Assembly: GCF_004362195.1 (NCBI RefSeq)
Contig: NZ_SNWG01000002.1
Coordinates: 62,001 to 126,000, forward strand
DNA length: 64,000 nt
Reading direction: 5' to 3'
Source of the DNA: Microbacterium sp. BK668
GTDB lineage: Bacteria > Actinomycetota > Actinomycetes > Actinomycetales > Microbacteriaceae
The notes beneath the pieces are model-generated. The model was not told where the DNA came from and searched no databases. It saw only the letters and a list, made by a program, of their open reading frames with translations. This document shows positions 10,313-19,450 of the stretch, in pieces; the stretch's first letter is position 1, and the number at the start of each line of letters is the position of its first letter. Both the position numbers and the translations under genes were made by a program.

Positions 10313-11803
10313 GTGTCGACCCTCAGCGATCTCGTGTACGCCCAAGGCCGCTCGAGCGAGGCCGACGTCGAGTGGCTGCACCGCCTGGCAGGCGACGGCC
10401 AGCTGCTCGCCGACCTCGCCTTCGCCGACATCGTGATCTGGGTGCCGACCTCCGACGACTCGTTCATCGCCGTCGCGCATACCCGCCCGAGCGGGGCGGC
10501 GACCCTGTTCTACCGGGACATCGTCGCGGACCGGGTTCGTCCGCAGTGGCGGACGCAGGTGCGCGACGCGTTCCACACCCGGCGCATCATCGACTCGGCC
10601 TCGCCCGACTGGTTCGAGGAGACGCCGACCCGCGTGCGCGCCGTCCCGATCGTCCGCGTGGCCCGGCCCGGCGGGGAGCCGCAGGCGATCGGCGTGCTGA
10701 CGCGGCACACCAACCTGGGTGAGACGCGCACTCCGTCGCGCCAGCAGATCACCTTCAACGACTGCGCCGACGAGCTGTTCGGGATGATCGCCTCCGGTGA
10801 CTTCCCCGACCTCACGGCACCGACCTCTCCCCGGCGGGGCGCCCCGCGTGCATCGGACGGACTCGTCCGCCTCGACGTCGACGGCATCACCACCTTCGCG
10901 AGCCCGAACGCCCTGTCGGCCTTCAACCGGCTCGGCTTCGACGACGAGCTCGAGGGGGAGTCCCTCGTCGAGGTCGTGACGCGCATCCTTCCGACCAAGC
11001 GCCAGTTCGACGAGTCCCTCCCCGTCGTGGTGACCGGACGCGCCCCGTGGCGCGCCGACATCGAGTCGCGGGGGGTCACGGTGAGCCTGCGGACCATTCC
11101 GCTGCGCGATCACGGCACGCGGATCGGCGCCATCGTGCTCTGCCGCGATGTCACGGAGATCCGCCACCAGGAGCAGGAGCTCATCACCAAGGACGCGACG
11201 ATCCGGGAGATCCACCACCGCGTCAAGAACAATCTGCAGACCGTCGCCTCGCTGCTGCGGATCCAGGCGCGGCGATCGCATACCGACGAAGCCCGGGAGG
11301 CGCTCACGCAGGCGATGCGTCGCGTCTCGGCGATCGCCGTCGTCCACGACACGCTGTCGGAGGGTCTCGCCCAGAACGTGGACTTCGACGACGTCTTCGC
11401 GCGCGTGCTCAAGCTCGTCGCCGAGGTCGCCGCGGCGCCGAACACCCGCGCGAAGACGCGCACGACGGGCAGGTTCGGCACGCTCCCGAGCGAGTATGCG
11501 ACGCCGCTCGCCCTCGCCCTCACCGAGCTGGTGACGAACGCCGTCGAGCACGGGCTCGCGGGGCAGGAGGGCGATGTCGAGATCGCCGCCGAGCGCAGCG
11601 ACGACAGCCTCGAGGTGCGCGTGCGCGACACCGGATCGGGCCTGCCCGAGGGGCAGGTCGGCCGGGGCCTGGGCACTCAGATCGTGCGGACGCTCATCCA
11701 GGGCGAGCTGGGCGGCACGATCGACTGGCACACCATCATGGGCAGCGGGACGGAGGTCACTATCGAGATCCCGCTGCGCTACATCGACCGGCGGGACGGC
11801 TGA
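10313..11803 (+). CDS. pdtaS: PdtaS-type sensor histidine kinase
   Basis: A soluble 496-residue kinase of the HisKA_2/HWE class. Residues ~10-165 are a GAF-like sensor, ~180-285 a PAS domain, ~296-370 the HisKA_2 dimerisation domain with the phospho-acceptor motif REIHHRVKNNLQ (H301/H302), and ~395-490 the HATPase (N-box ELVTNAVEH, G-box GSGLPEGQVGRGLG). Domain order and position beside whiB1 match mycobacterial PdtaS (Rv3220c), which phosphorylates the antiterminator PdtaR. PdtaR is not in this window. The GTG at 10313 follows TAGGCT (10300-10305) by 7 bases. No membrane segment is seen. Confidence 0.92.
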   Translation: MSTLSDLVYAQGRSSEADVEWLHRLAGDGQLLADLAFADIVIWVPTSDDSFIAVAHTRPSGAATLFYRDIVADRVRPQWRTQVRDAFHTRRIIDSASPDWFEETPTRVRAVPIVRVARPGGEPQAIGVLTRHTNLGETRTPSRQQITFNDCADELFGMIASGDFPDLTAPTSPRRGAPRASDGLVRLDVDGITTFASPNALSAFNRLGFDDELEGESLVEVVTRILPTKRQFDESLPVVVTGRAPWRADIESRGVTVSLRTIPLRDHGTRIGAIVLCRDVTEIRHQEQELITKDATIREIHHRVKNNLQTVASLLRIQARRSHTDEAREALTQAMRRVSAIAVVHDTLSEGLAQNVDFDDVFARVLKLVAEVAAAPNTRAKTRTTGRFGTLPSEYATPLALALTELVTNAVEHGLAGQEGDVEIAAERSDDSLEVRVRDTGSGLPEGQVGRGLGTQIVRTLIQGELGGTIDWHTIMGSGTEVTIEIPLRYIDRRDG

Positions 11804-11865
11804 GCGTCAGGATTCGACGGATGCCGCGGCATCCTGTCCCCGCGCCGCGACGAGCGGCGGCTTCG

Positions 11866-12114
11866 TCAGGACGCGCGACGGGCGCGGGCGGCGCGGCGCT
11901 TGAGAGCGCGGCGCTCGTCTTCGGAGAGGCCGCCCCACACGCCCGAGTCCTGGCCGGTCTCGAGCGCGTACTGCAGGCAGATCTCGGTGACGGTGCAGCG
12001 CGCGCAGACGGCCTTGGCCTTCTCGATCTGGTCGACCGCGGGGCCGGTGTTGCCGACGGGGAAGAACAGCTCGGGGTCGACTGTCAGGCAGGCGGCTTTG
12101 TCGCGCCAATCCAT
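11866..12114 (-). CDS. whiB1: WhiB1-type Fe-S transcription factor
   Basis: An 82-residue Wbl protein. The four cluster-binding cysteines are C9, C37, C40 and C46 (WRDKAACL, AVCARCTVTEICL). They are followed by the GVWGGLSEDERR turn and a basic C-terminus (RRAARARRAS) that contacts DNA. WhiB1 binds sigma A and a nitric-oxide-sensitive 4Fe-4S cluster; it is essential in mycobacteria. The ATG at 12114 has AAGGAG at a good distance and a long leader, unlike many genes here. It is convergent with pdtaS, as in M. tuberculosis. Confidence 0.95.
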   Translation of the reverse strand: MDWRDKAACLTVDPELFFPVGNTGPAVDQIEKAKAVCARCTVTEICLQYALETGQDSGVWGGLSEDERRALKRRAARARRAS

Positions 12115-12366
12115 GGTGGTGCTCCTTGAGACGGAAGAGGTCGGGTGTTCCAGAGCCCGGATTCGGGTCCGATACCCTGTGGGAGATGCGAGCGATTGCT
12201 CGCCCCACGTCGCTGTGGGAGCACACGGCTCCGTCTATGATCCCATGACGAAGCGGGCGGGATCAAGGCTTCCCGCACTTCATTTGGGTGAACAGCCTGT
12301 GCATTCCCTCAAGGGCATGGAGGGAGTGCACAACCCGGGAGCGCCGGAACAAGGGAAGAGTGAGGC
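12115..12366. promoter_or_regulatory. whiB1 upstream region with palindromes
   Basis: A 252-bp gap between whiB1 and the divergent membrane-protein gene with no credible ORF. It contains GCGAGCGATTGCTCGC (12188-12203; 6-bp arms) and TGTG-N4-CACA (12215-12226). These may be regulator sites for whiB1, whose M. tuberculosis counterpart is controlled from a long upstream region. No convincing CRP consensus (TGTGA-N6-TCACA) is present. The link to control is inference. Confidence 0.4.
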
Positions 12367-12765
12367 ATGCGGACAAGCGTGGCGACACGGGTCGCGGCCG
12401 TTCTGCTGGGGCTGGAGGCAGCGGGTCTCCTTGCCGTCGTCGCGTGGCAGATCGCGGCGCTGAGCGGTGGAGACACCGATTCCGTGTCGAGCGCGCTCGC
12501 GCTCCTCGTCCTCACGGCACTCGGCGCCGTCCTCCTCGGAGCCTTCTCGGCCGCAGTCTGGCGAGGACGTTCGTGGGGGCGGTCGGGCGGCATCGTCGCG
12601 CAGCTCCTGATCCTCGCGGTCGCCCTCGGCGCGGCGACCGGCGCCTACGCCGAGCCCATGACCGCGCTCGCGATCGCGGCCCCCGCAGTCCTCACGCTCA
12701 TCCTGCTCGTGCTCGCAGCGCGAAGGCAGCATCCGTCCGGCGACGGTCGACAGCCGGATTCCTGA
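12367..12765 (+). CDS. Small four-helix membrane protein
   Basis: 132 residues of unknown function with four probable transmembrane helices: residues ~5-28, ~43-64, ~72-95 and ~100-118. A charged tail (RRQHPSGDGRQPDS) ends the protein. The short loops contain WRGRSWGRS, placing positive charge between helices 2 and 3, presumably on the cytoplasmic side. GAGG upstream of the ATG may act as RBS. It lies back-to-back with whiB1; no catalytic residues are evident. Confidence 0.75.
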   Translation: MRTSVATRVAAVLLGLEAAGLLAVVAWQIAALSGGDTDSVSSALALLVLTALGAVLLGAFSAAVWRGRSWGRSGGIVAQLLILAVALGAATGAYAEPMTALAIAAPAVLTLILLVLAARRQHPSGDGRQPDS

Positions 12766-12844
12766 GGTCTTCCGAAGGTTTCCCACAATTCTCTTCTCGA
12801 GACGCGATCGCCCGACGTAGGGTGACGGGTAGCCGGATCGGTGG

Positions 12845-12890
12845 ACTGGGGAGTCCGCGCGGCTTATTCGCACTGGGGAACTGGGGAGTC
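12845..12890 (+). repeat. Three ACTGGGGA direct repeats upstream of the HYR gene
   Basis: ACTGGGGAGTC occurs at 12845-12855 and 12880-12890, with ACTGGGGA at 12872-12879. The last copy supplies the GGGGAG that acts as RBS for the ATG at 12896. The outer copies may be an activator or repressor site. A TAGGGT near 12822 is a possible -10. Confidence 0.45.
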
Positions 12891-12895
12891 ACAAA

Positions 12896-15433
12896 ATGGG
12901 GAGAACACTACGTCCGTCGCGCCTGCTCGCAGGCCTGGCGGCCGCGTTGATCGTCGTGGCCGGCGGCGCCGCCGCCGCTCACGCCGATGATCTGGCGATC
13001 GATGGAGACGGCTTGACGCCCGTGTCTCAGAAGGCGCTCAGCGTGTCGATGTGCGCCGGGCAGCCGGCGACCGCGCAGGTGCTCATCGCCGCGCACCGCG
13101 TGGGCAACGGGTCCGTCAACATCTTCGCGAACGGCTCGAAGGTGACCGTCGGCGTCCCGTCGATCAGTCCCGGCATCTCCGTCGGGCTGAGCAAGACGAC
13201 GATCGACGTGCCCAGCGGATGGAGCTCGCTGAGCCCGAACCTGCCCGAAAGCCAGCGCGTGAGCACCGACACGATCACGGCGACCGTGCAGATCTCGCCC
13301 AAGCAGTCGTCGGGGTCGGGCTCGATCGGCTTCAGCTATGCCGGTGTCAACGCCGCCGGCACCGCGGTCAGCGGGCCCGGCAGCCTCTCCGTGGGCTGGA
13401 CCATCGTGAACTGCGACACCACCCCGCCGACGCTCGCCCTGCCCGCGAACATGACGGTCGAAGCCACGAGCGCAGCGGGAGCCCCGGTGCCGTTCGTCAC
13501 CTCGGCGACCGACGTCGCTCCGCTGAGCCCCGCCGTCTCGTGTACTCCCTCGTCCGGATCCGTCTTCGGGTTCGGCACGACGACGGTGAACTGCCAGTCG
13601 ACGGATGCCGCGGGCAACACCGCGAAGGGCAGCTTCACGGTCACCGTGGAAGACACGATCGCGCCCGCGATCGGACAGGTCTCCGACATCGCGCTCGAGG
13701 CGACGGGTCCCGTGACCACGGCCGCCTGGACCGCGCCGTCCGCGTGGGATGCCGTCGACGGCTCTCTCGCGACCACCTGCACGCCGCCGTCGGGCAGCGC
13801 TTTCAGCGTCGGGAGCACGCAGATCGTCTGCGTCGTCGCCGACGCGCACGGCAACACCGGGTCGGCGTCCTTCTCCGTGACGATCGACGACAGCATCGCG
13901 CCCGCGCTGCTCGTGCCGACGGAGGTCATCGCGGAGGCGACCTCGGGTGCAGGTGCGGCCGTCTCCTACACCGCGTCGGCATCCGACCTGGTCGACGGGT
14001 CGGTCACGCCCTCGTGCACCCCGGCCTCCGGCTCGACGTTCCCTCTCGGCACCACGACGGTCTCGTGCGAGGCGAAGGACGGCGCCGGCAACGCGTCGGC
14101 GAAGTCGTTCCCGATCCACGTGCGCGACACGACTGCTCCTGAGCTCACGGTGCCCGCGTCGCTGAGCGCCGAGGCGACAGGTCCCCTGGGCGCAGCGGTC
14201 GCCTTCCCCGCGACGGCGGACGACGCCGTGGACGCCGACGTGGACGTCGTGTGCTCTCCGGCATCCGGCTCCACCTTCGTCATCGGCGAGACCTCGGTCA
14301 CGTGCGACGCGACCGACGACGCCGGCAACCGCACGAGCCGGGGCTTCGTCGTCACGGTCCAGGACACCACCGGGCCGAGCATCACGGTGCCCGCCGCACC
14401 CGTCATGCAGGAGGCGACCGGCCCCGAGGGGGCCGTCGTGGCGTACACCGCGACAGCATCCGACCTCGTCGACGGACCCGTCGAGGTCACGTGCGTGCCG
14501 GCATCCGGATCGACCTTCGCTCTCGGCACGCACGCCGTCGTGTGCGACGCGCAGGATTCCCGTGGCAACAAGGCGGAGCAGGCGGTCTTCTCGGTGACGG
14601 TGGAGGACACCACGGCGCCGGAGCTGTCCGTTGCGGTCGATCCGATCGTGGCCGAGGCCACCGGCCCGGACGGCGCAGTCGTCGCGGACTTCGGGGTCGG
14701 TGCGACCGACGTCGTGGACGGCCCGGTAGGCGTGTCGTGCGACCGGGCCCCGGGCTCCACGTTCGCCCTCGGCTCGACCACCGTGAACTGCATGGCGACC
14801 GACAAGGTGGGCAATCTCGGCCGGACCTCCCTCGATGTCACGGTCCAGGACACCACGGCCCCCGGCATCACGTGGAGCGGAGGACCGGCGGATGGAGCGA
14901 GCTACCCGTTCGACCACGTGCCCGCGGCGCCCTCCTGCGCGGCGACCGACGCCGTCGATCCCGCCGCGACGTGCGCCGTGACCGGCTACGGCACGGGCCT
15001 CGGGTCGCACACGCTCACGGCGACGGCGAAGGACAAGAGCGGCAACACGGCGACGGCGACGCGGAGCTTCCGCGTCGAGGCATGGAAGACCGGCGGGTTC
15101 TACGCCCCTGTCGACGGCAACGGCGTGTGGAACACCGTGAAGGGCGGCTCGACCGTCCCGCTCAAGTTCGAGCTCTTCGCCGGCAGCAGCGAGCTCACCT
15201 CCACGAGCGCGATCTCGAGCTTCAAGACGGGTGTCGTCAGCTGCGCGAGCTCCGGCGCCCTCGCGGACGAGATCGAGGTGACGACGACGGGCGGCACGAC
15301 CCTCCGCTACGACGCGACGGCCGGCCAGTTCATCCAGAACTGGCAGACGCCGAAGTCGCCCGGCACCTGCTACAAGGTCACCATGACCGCGAAGGACGGC
15401 ACGGCGGTGAGCGCGCTCTTCAAGCTCAAGTGA
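12896..15433 (+). CDS. Secreted HYR-repeat protein with C-terminal PxKF domain
   Basis: An 845-residue exported protein. Residues 1-30 are a Sec signal peptide ending AAAAHA. Residues ~31-175 form a unique N-terminal beta domain. From ~174 there are six HYR modules, each opening with D-(T/S)-(T/I)-x-P and carrying EAT and a Cys pair. A divergent seventh module follows, and the last ~125 residues are a PxKF domain (GGSTVPLKFELF, two Cys). HYR modules are Ig-like adhesion folds. No LPXTG or membrane anchor is present, so release or non-covalent wall binding is likely. Its stop overlaps the bcp stop by 8 bases. Confidence 0.9.
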   Translation: MGRTLRPSRLLAGLAAALIVVAGGAAAAHADDLAIDGDGLTPVSQKALSVSMCAGQPATAQVLIAAHRVGNGSVNIFANGSKVTVGVPSISPGISVGLSKTTIDVPSGWSSLSPNLPESQRVSTDTITATVQISPKQSSGSGSIGFSYAGVNAAGTAVSGPGSLSVGWTIVNCDTTPPTLALPANMTVEATSAAGAPVPFVTSATDVAPLSPAVSCTPSSGSVFGFGTTTVNCQSTDAAGNTAKGSFTVTVEDTIAPAIGQVSDIALEATGPVTTAAWTAPSAWDAVDGSLATTCTPPSGSAFSVGSTQIVCVVADAHGNTGSASFSVTIDDSIAPALLVPTEVIAEATSGAGAAVSYTASASDLVDGSVTPSCTPASGSTFPLGTTTVSCEAKDGAGNASAKSFPIHVRDTTAPELTVPASLSAEATGPLGAAVAFPATADDAVDADVDVVCSPASGSTFVIGETSVTCDATDDAGNRTSRGFVVTVQDTTGPSITVPAAPVMQEATGPEGAVVAYTATASDLVDGPVEVTCVPASGSTFALGTHAVVCDAQDSRGNKAEQAVFSVTVEDTTAPELSVAVDPIVAEATGPDGAVVADFGVGATDVVDGPVGVSCDRAPGSTFALGSTTVNCMATDKVGNLGRTSLDVTVQDTTAPGITWSGGPADGASYPFDHVPAAPSCAATDAVDPAATCAVTGYGTGLGSHTLTATAKDKSGNTATATRSFRVEAWKTGGFYAPVDGNGVWNTVKGGSTVPLKFELFAGSSELTSTSAISSFKTGVVSCASSGALADEIEVTTTGGTTLRYDATAGQFIQNWQTPKSPGTCYKVTMTAKDGTAVSALFKLK
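13415..14848 (+). repeat. Six tandem HYR-coding repeats
   Basis: The GAC codon opening each HYR module lies at 13415, 13652, 13889, 14126, 14363, 14606 and 14849. Spacings are therefore 237, 237, 237, 237, 243 and 243 bases. Modules are divergent in DNA sequence but nearly constant in length (79 or 81 codons), which suggests old duplications under length constraint. Confidence 0.85.
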
Positions 15434-15914
15434 GCTGAGGAGCCGGACCGATCTCCAACAGTGCGCGCAGCCGGGCCACGTGCCCGGTTGCGCGCACGTT
15501 GTAGAGCGCGTGCTCGACGCGGCCCTGCTCGTCGATCACGAAGGTCGACCGGATGACGCCCTCCACGACCTTCCCGTAGTTCATCTTCTCGCCCCATGCG
15601 CCGTACGCCGAGTGCACGGCGTGATCGGGATCGCTGAGCAGGTCGTAGGGGAGGCCGTCGCGCTCGCGGAAGCGGCGGAGCTTCTCCGGCTCATCGCGCG
15701 AGACGCCGAGGACGGTGTACCCCGCCTCCTGAAGGGGAGCGAGGCTGTCGCGGAAGTCGCAGGCCTCTGTCGTGCATCCGGGGGTCATGGCCTCGGGATA
15801 GAAGAAGAGGATGACGCGCCGCCCGCGCAGCTCCCCGAGGGTCACGGGCGTGTCGTCCTGGTCGGTCAGCGCGAAGTCGGGAGCGGGGGATCCGGGTTCG
15901 AGGCGAGCGGTCAT
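15426..15914 (-). CDS. bcp: Thioredoxin-dependent peroxiredoxin Bcp
   Basis: A 162-residue BCP/PrxQ-type peroxidase that reduces hydroperoxides using thioredoxin. The peroxidatic Cys is C47 and the resolving Cys C52 (MTPGCTTEACDF), the typical five-residue spacing. The thioredoxin fold is clear (PAPDFALTDQDD, LFFYPEAMTPGC, STFVIDEQGRVE). It is cytosolic. The ATG at 15914 has a minus-strand TAGGCT (15921-15926) 6 bases upstream and no SD, so it is probably leaderless. It lies on the same strand as the upstream aroA-rsgA pair but 119 bases away. Confidence 0.95.
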   Translation of the reverse strand: MTARLEPGSPAPDFALTDQDDTPVTLGELRGRRVILFFYPEAMTPGCTTEACDFRDSLAPLQEAGYTVLGVSRDEPEKLRRFRERDGLPYDLLSDPDHAVHSAYGAWGEKMNYGKVVEGVIRSTFVIDEQGRVEHALYNVRATGHVARLRALLEIGPAPQLT

Positions 15915-16033
15915 CCCCTCAGCCTAGACAGGCGACGACGCCGTGCGGTCCGCACGATCGCGCGTCGCCACGCCGAGGTCGCCCGTCGCCGGGCACGGCG
16001 AGTCGTCGCCGGATCGTGCAGAGCGCCGTCCGC

Positions 16034-17089
16034 CTACGGCGTCGTCCGAGCGCGCTCGGCGAAGGTCTCGAGGAGGCGCTGGAGGGAGTCCAGCCGGGCC
16101 GCGCCGCGCGGGCCCAGGCGGCCCTCGTGTACGGCCTCGACGATGGCGCAGTCCGGGGCATCCGGGAGGTGCGTGCACCCTCGCGGGCACTCCTCGGCGA
16201 CCTCGGCGAGGTCGGTGAATGCCTTGAGGATGTTCGCCGGGTCGACGTGGCCGAGTCCGAACGAGCGGACGCCCGGTGTGTCGATCACCCACCCGCTCCC
16301 GCCCTCGCCCCGGTAGCGGAGGGAGACCGTCGAGCTCGACGTATGCCGTCCCCGGCCCGTCACGACATTGACGTGGCCCGTCGCGCGCTGCGCGGACGGA
16401 ACGAGCGCGTTGACGAGGGTCGATTTGCCGACACCGGAGTGCCCGACGAACACGGTGGAGTGACCGACGAGGGCGGCGCCGATTCGCTCCACGGGCATCT
16501 CGCTGCGCGCGCTCGTGAAGACCTCGAGGTCGAGCCCGTCGAAGTGGGCGAGGAAGGCCGCAGGGTCGGCCAGATCGGTCTTGGTGACGACGAGGAGGGG
16601 ACGGATGCCGGCATCCAGCGCCGCAACGAGGTAGCGGTCGACGAGGCGCGGCCGTGGCTCGGGGTCGGCGGCCGCGACGACGACGAGCATCTGGTCGGCG
16701 TTGGCGACGACGACCCGCTCGACCTGATCGGTGTCGTCGGCGCTGCGGCGGAGGAGGGAGGTGCGGTCTTCGATGCCGACGATGCGCCCGAGGGTCCCCT
16801 CGTCGCCGCTCGTGTCGCCCACGACGCGAGCGCGGTCGCCCGTGACGATGGGCTGCTTGCGCAGCTCGCGCGCCCGCATCGCGATCGACTCGTGCTCATC
16901 GTCGGTGTCCTCGCCGACCAGGACGGCGTAGCGCCCGCGATCGACTCCCAGCACGCGCGCGATCTGCGCGTCGGTGTGCGCGGGACGGCGCTTCGTGCGC
17001 GGGCGGTTGCCCTTCGGATTCGGCCGGACCCGGACGTCGGCTTCGTCGAACTCGTCGTCGTCGTCCTCGGTGTCGTCCAGCCAGCTCAC
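16034..17089 (-). CDS. rsgA: Ribosome small-subunit GTPase RsgA
   Basis: A circularly permuted GTPase of 351 residues that checks late 30S maturation. An acidic N-terminal tail (DDTEDDDDEFDEAD) precedes an OB fold. The GTPase motifs come in permuted order: G4 TKTD, G1 GHSGVGKST, G3 DTPG. The C-terminal zinc knuckle is CPRGCTH...DC. The GTG start at 17089 overlaps the aroA stop by GTGA, so the two are [12 protein letters not shown]. The same aroA-rsgA neighbourhood occurs in M. tuberculosis. A long acidic tail of this sort is common in actinobacterial RsgA. Confidence 0.95.
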   Translation of the reverse strand: MSWLDDTEDDDDEFDEADVRVRPNPKGNRPRTKRRPAHTDAQIARVLGVDRGRYAVLVGEDTDDEHESIAMRARELRKQPIVTGDRARVVGDTSGDEGTLGRIVGIEDRTSLLRRSADDTDQVERVVVANADQMLVVVAAADPEPRPRLVDRYLVAALDAGIRPLLVVTKTDLADPAAFLAHFDGLDLEVFTSARSEMPVERIGAALVGHSTVFVGHSGVGKSTLVNALVPSAQRATGHVNVVTGRGRHTSSSTVSLRYRGEGGSGWVIDTPGVRSFGLGHVDPANILKAFTDLAEVAEECPRGCTHLPDAPDCAIVEAVHEGRLGPRGAARLDSLQRLLETFAERARTTP

Positions 17090-18459
17090 GATGCCTGCAG
17101 CGCCTCCGGGCGTGGGGCGGGGTCGTCGGATCCGTCGCCGAGCATCCGCTGCCAGAGCTCGGGGAACTCCGGCATGGTCTTGGCCGTCGTGCCGATGTCG
17201 TCGATCTCGACGTCCGGGACGGCGAGACCGACGAGGGCCCCGGTGGTCGCGAGACGATGATCGTGGTGGGCGCGCCAGCGACCCCCGTGGAGCGGCCGCG
17301 GCACGATGCGGATGCCGTCCGACAGCTCCTCCGCCTCGCCGCCGAGGGCGCGCAGCTCGCCGACGAGCGCGGCGATGCGGTCGGTCTCGTGCCCGCGGAT
17401 GTGCCCGATGCCGTAGAGGGTCGTGGGGCTGTCGGCGAAGGCGGCGAGGCCCACGATCGTAGGCGTCAGCTCGCCGGCGGCGGACAGGTCCAGGTCGATC
17501 CCCTGGATGCCGTGCGCGCTCGTCACCGTCAGGGATCCGCCGCGCCGTACGACCTTCGCACCCATGAGCGACAGGATCTCGGAGAGCATCGCCCCGGGCT
17601 GCGTCGAGTGCGCGGGCCATCCGGTGACCGACACGGAACCGCCGGCGATCATCGCGGCGGCCAGGAACGGGGCCGCGTTGGAGAGGTCGGGCTCGATGGC
17701 GATGTCCTTGCCGCGCACCGGGCCGGCGGGGACGACCCACTCGCCGACCGCGGGGCGCTCGACGTGCACGCCGCGGTGGGCGAGGGACTCCACCGTCATG
17801 TCGATGTGCGGCATGCTCGGCAGGCGCTCGCCGTGATGGATGAGGTGCAGCCCGACGTCGAAGCGGGGCGCGGCCAGCAGCAGGCCCGAGACGAACTGGC
17901 TCGAGGCGCTCGCGTCGATGACGATCTCACCGCCCCGGACGTGCCCGTGACCGCGCACGGTGAACGGCAGCGCCCAGTGGCCCCCGTCGTCGATGTCGAC
18001 ACCGACGTCGCGGAGGGCCTTGATCATGGCGCCCATCGGCCGGTGCAGCGCCGTCTCGTGCGCCGTCAGGGTCACCTCCCCCCGCGCGAAGCCCGCGAGC
18101 GCGGCGACGAAGCGCATGACGGTGCCGGCCTGGCCGGCGTCGATGACACCGCCCTCCTTGAGGGGCCATCGCGGGGTGACGAGGAGGTCGGGGCCGAAGG
18201 GGCCCGCACCCGGCTCCTCGACGATCGAGACGCCGAGCGACTGGAGCGCCTCGATCATCCGCCGGGAGTCGTCGGAGTGGAGGGGAGCGGACAGCCGGCT
18301 CGGCACATCGGCCAGCGACGCGAGGATGAGCTCCCGGTTGGTGAGGGACTTCGATCCCGGGACCGTCACGGTGGCGGACAGAGGACCGTGAGCGGCCGGC
18401 GCACGCCAAGCGCCTCGCGGGGTCCGCGGGGGGTGGGGGGAATACCCGTCGGCAGTCAT
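17086..18459 (-). CDS. aroA: 3-phosphoshikimate 1-carboxyvinyltransferase (EPSP synthase)
   Basis: A cytosolic shikimate-pathway enzyme joining shikimate-3-phosphate and phosphoenolpyruvate; 457 residues. Motifs include [13 protein letters not shown] (substrate-binding Lys), [11 protein letters not shown], the [10 protein letters not shown] loop, [15 protein letters not shown], and catalytic-region [13 protein letters not shown] and [11 protein letters not shown]. The ATG at 18459 lies inside the SigR-type promoter that faces the other way. A minus-strand TAGTGT (18468-18473) 8 bases away is its likely -10. It overlaps rsgA by four bases downstream. Confidence 0.96.
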   Translation of the reverse strand: MTADGYSPHPPRTPRGAWRAPAAHGPLSATVTVPGSKSLTNRELILASLADVPSRLSAPLHSDDSRRMIEALQSLGVSIVEEPGAGPFGPDLLVTPRWPLKEGGVIDAGQAGTVMRFVAALAGFARGEVTLTAHETALHRPMGAMIKALRDVGVDIDDGGHWALPFTVRGHGHVRGGEIVIDASASSQFVSGLLLAAPRFDVGLHLIHHGERLPSMPHIDMTVESLAHRGVHVERPAVGEWVVPAGPVRGKDIAIEPDLSNAAPFLAAAMIAGGSVSVTGWPAHSTQPGAMLSEILSLMGAKVVRRGGSLTVTSAHGIQGIDLDLSAAGELTPTIVGLAAFADSPTTLYGIGHIRGHETDRIAALVGELRALGGEAEELSDGIRIVPRPLHGGRWRAHHDHRLATTGALVGLAVPDVEIDDIGTTAKTMPEFPELWQRMLGDGSDDPAPRPEALQAS

Positions 18460-18464
18460 CGGTT
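18438..18464 (+). promoter_or_regulatory. SigR-type promoter (GGGAAT-N18-GTT)
   Basis: GGGAAT (18438-18443), an 18-base spacer and GTT (18462-18464) match the SigR/SigH consensus GGGAAT-N18-GTT. Transcription would begin near 18472, upstream of an ATG at 18504 that opens a longer form of sigR. It overlaps the first codons of aroA on the opposite strand. Known SigR/SigH systems autoregulate through such a promoter. Confidence 0.8.
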
Positions 18465-18564
18465 TCTACACTACTGAACCGCCCGATCGAACCCGAGGAG
18501 CTCATGATCGCCACGCTCGATCGCCCGCTGGTCGGCGCCCCCCGGGACGGGGAGGCCGCCGACG

Positions 18565-18570
18565 TAGACT
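18565..18570 (+). promoter_or_regulatory. Candidate housekeeping -10 for short SigR
   Basis: TAGACT lies 5 bases before a GTG at 18576 and 8 before the ATG at 18579. This spacing fits the leaderless pattern of the window and would give a short sigma factor independent of SigR itself. No clear -35 is recognisable. Confidence 0.5.
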
Positions 18571-18578
18571 GGCGCGTG

Positions 18579-19208
18579 ATGAACGATCAGGCTCAGGCCG
18601 AGACCGATGTCCGCGCGCAGTTCGAGGAGCAGGCGCTGCCCTTCATGGACCAGCTCTATGCGGCGGCGATGCGCATGACGCGCAACCCCGCGGACGCCGC
18701 CGACCTGGTGCAGGAGACGTTCGTCAAGGCGTTCGCGTCGTGGCGGACGTTCACCCAGGGCACCAACCTCAAGGCGTGGCTGTACCGGATCCTCACCAAC
18801 GCTTACATCAACACCTACCGCAAGAAGCAGCGCGAGCCGTATCAGGGCACGATCGACGACCTCGAGGACTGGCAGCTGGGCGGCGCCGAGTCCACGACGG
18901 CGACGAGCACCCGGTCGGCCGAAGCGGAGGCGATCGACAGGATGCCGGCATCCGTCGTGAAAGACGCGCTGCAGTCGATCCCGGAAGACTTCCGGCTCGC
19001 GGTGTACCTCGCGGACGTCGAGGGCTTCGCGTACCAGGAGATCGCCGACATCATGAAGACCCCCATCGGCACGGTCATGAGCCGTCTGCACCGTGGCAGA
19101 CGGATGCTTCGTGAGCTGCTGGCCGATTACGCGAGCGAGCGCGGCATCGACACCGCGCCTGCGAAGGAGCGCGGCAGGACGACTGCCGCTTCAAGGAGCA
19201 CGAAATGA
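18579..19208 (+). CDS. sigR: ECF sigma factor SigR/SigH (redox stress)
   Basis: An ECF sigma factor of 209 residues from this ATG. Region 2 is [25 protein letters not shown] followed by [13 protein letters not shown]. Region 4 is [44 protein letters not shown]. It directs the disulfide-stress regulon (thioredoxin, mycothiol recycling, proteases). The anti-sigma gene rsrA overlaps its stop by ATGA. Two other starts are possible: the GTG at 18576, and an ATG at 18504 preceded by GAGGAG, which gives a 234-residue form when transcribed from the SigR promoter at 18438. Confidence 0.95.
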   Translation: MNDQAQAETDVRAQFEEQALPFMDQLYAAAMRMTRNPADAADLVQETFVKAFASWRTFTQGTNLKAWLYRILTNAYINTYRKKQREPYQGTIDDLEDWQLGGAESTTATSTRSAEAEAIDRMPASVVKDALQSIPEDFRLAVYLADVEGFAYQEIADIMKTPIGTVMSRLHRGRRMLRELLADYASERGIDTAPAKERGRTTAASRSTK

Positions 19209-19447
19209 CCGACTGCGGCTGTGAGAAGGCGCGGCGCGATCTCGAGGAGTACCTGCGCCACGAGGTCTGCAAGACCCGGCACTCCGACATCGCCGAGCAC
19301 CTCGAGAACTGCGTCGAGTGCCGCGATGAGGCCCTCGTCGCCCGAACGCTGACCGAGGTGGTCGCGCGGGCGTGCAAGGAGACCGCCCCCGAAGAGCTTC
19401 GCGACCAGGTGATCGCCCGTCTGCTCGAGGTGCAGGCGACCCACTGA
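19205..19447 (+). CDS. rsrA: Zinc anti-sigma factor RsrA
   Basis: An 80-residue ZAS-type anti-sigma factor of the mycothiol-system family. The zinc/redox motif HxxxCxxC is H32, C36 and C39 (EHLENCVEC), with further cysteines at C4, C6 and C22. In the reduced zinc form such proteins hold SigR inactive; oxidation forms a disulfide, expels zinc and frees SigR. The ATG lies inside the sigR stop, ensuring stoichiometric synthesis. A bidirectional hairpin follows. Confidence 0.95.
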   Translation: MTDCGCEKARRDLEEYLRHEVCKTRHSDIAEHLENCVECRDEALVARTLTEVVARACKETAPEELRDQVIARLLEVQATH

Positions 19448-19450
19448 CCT

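Noticed and set aside
18457..18475. Separate transcription terminator between aroA and sigR
   Set aside because: No stem was found; the DNA is explained by two divergent overlapping promoters.
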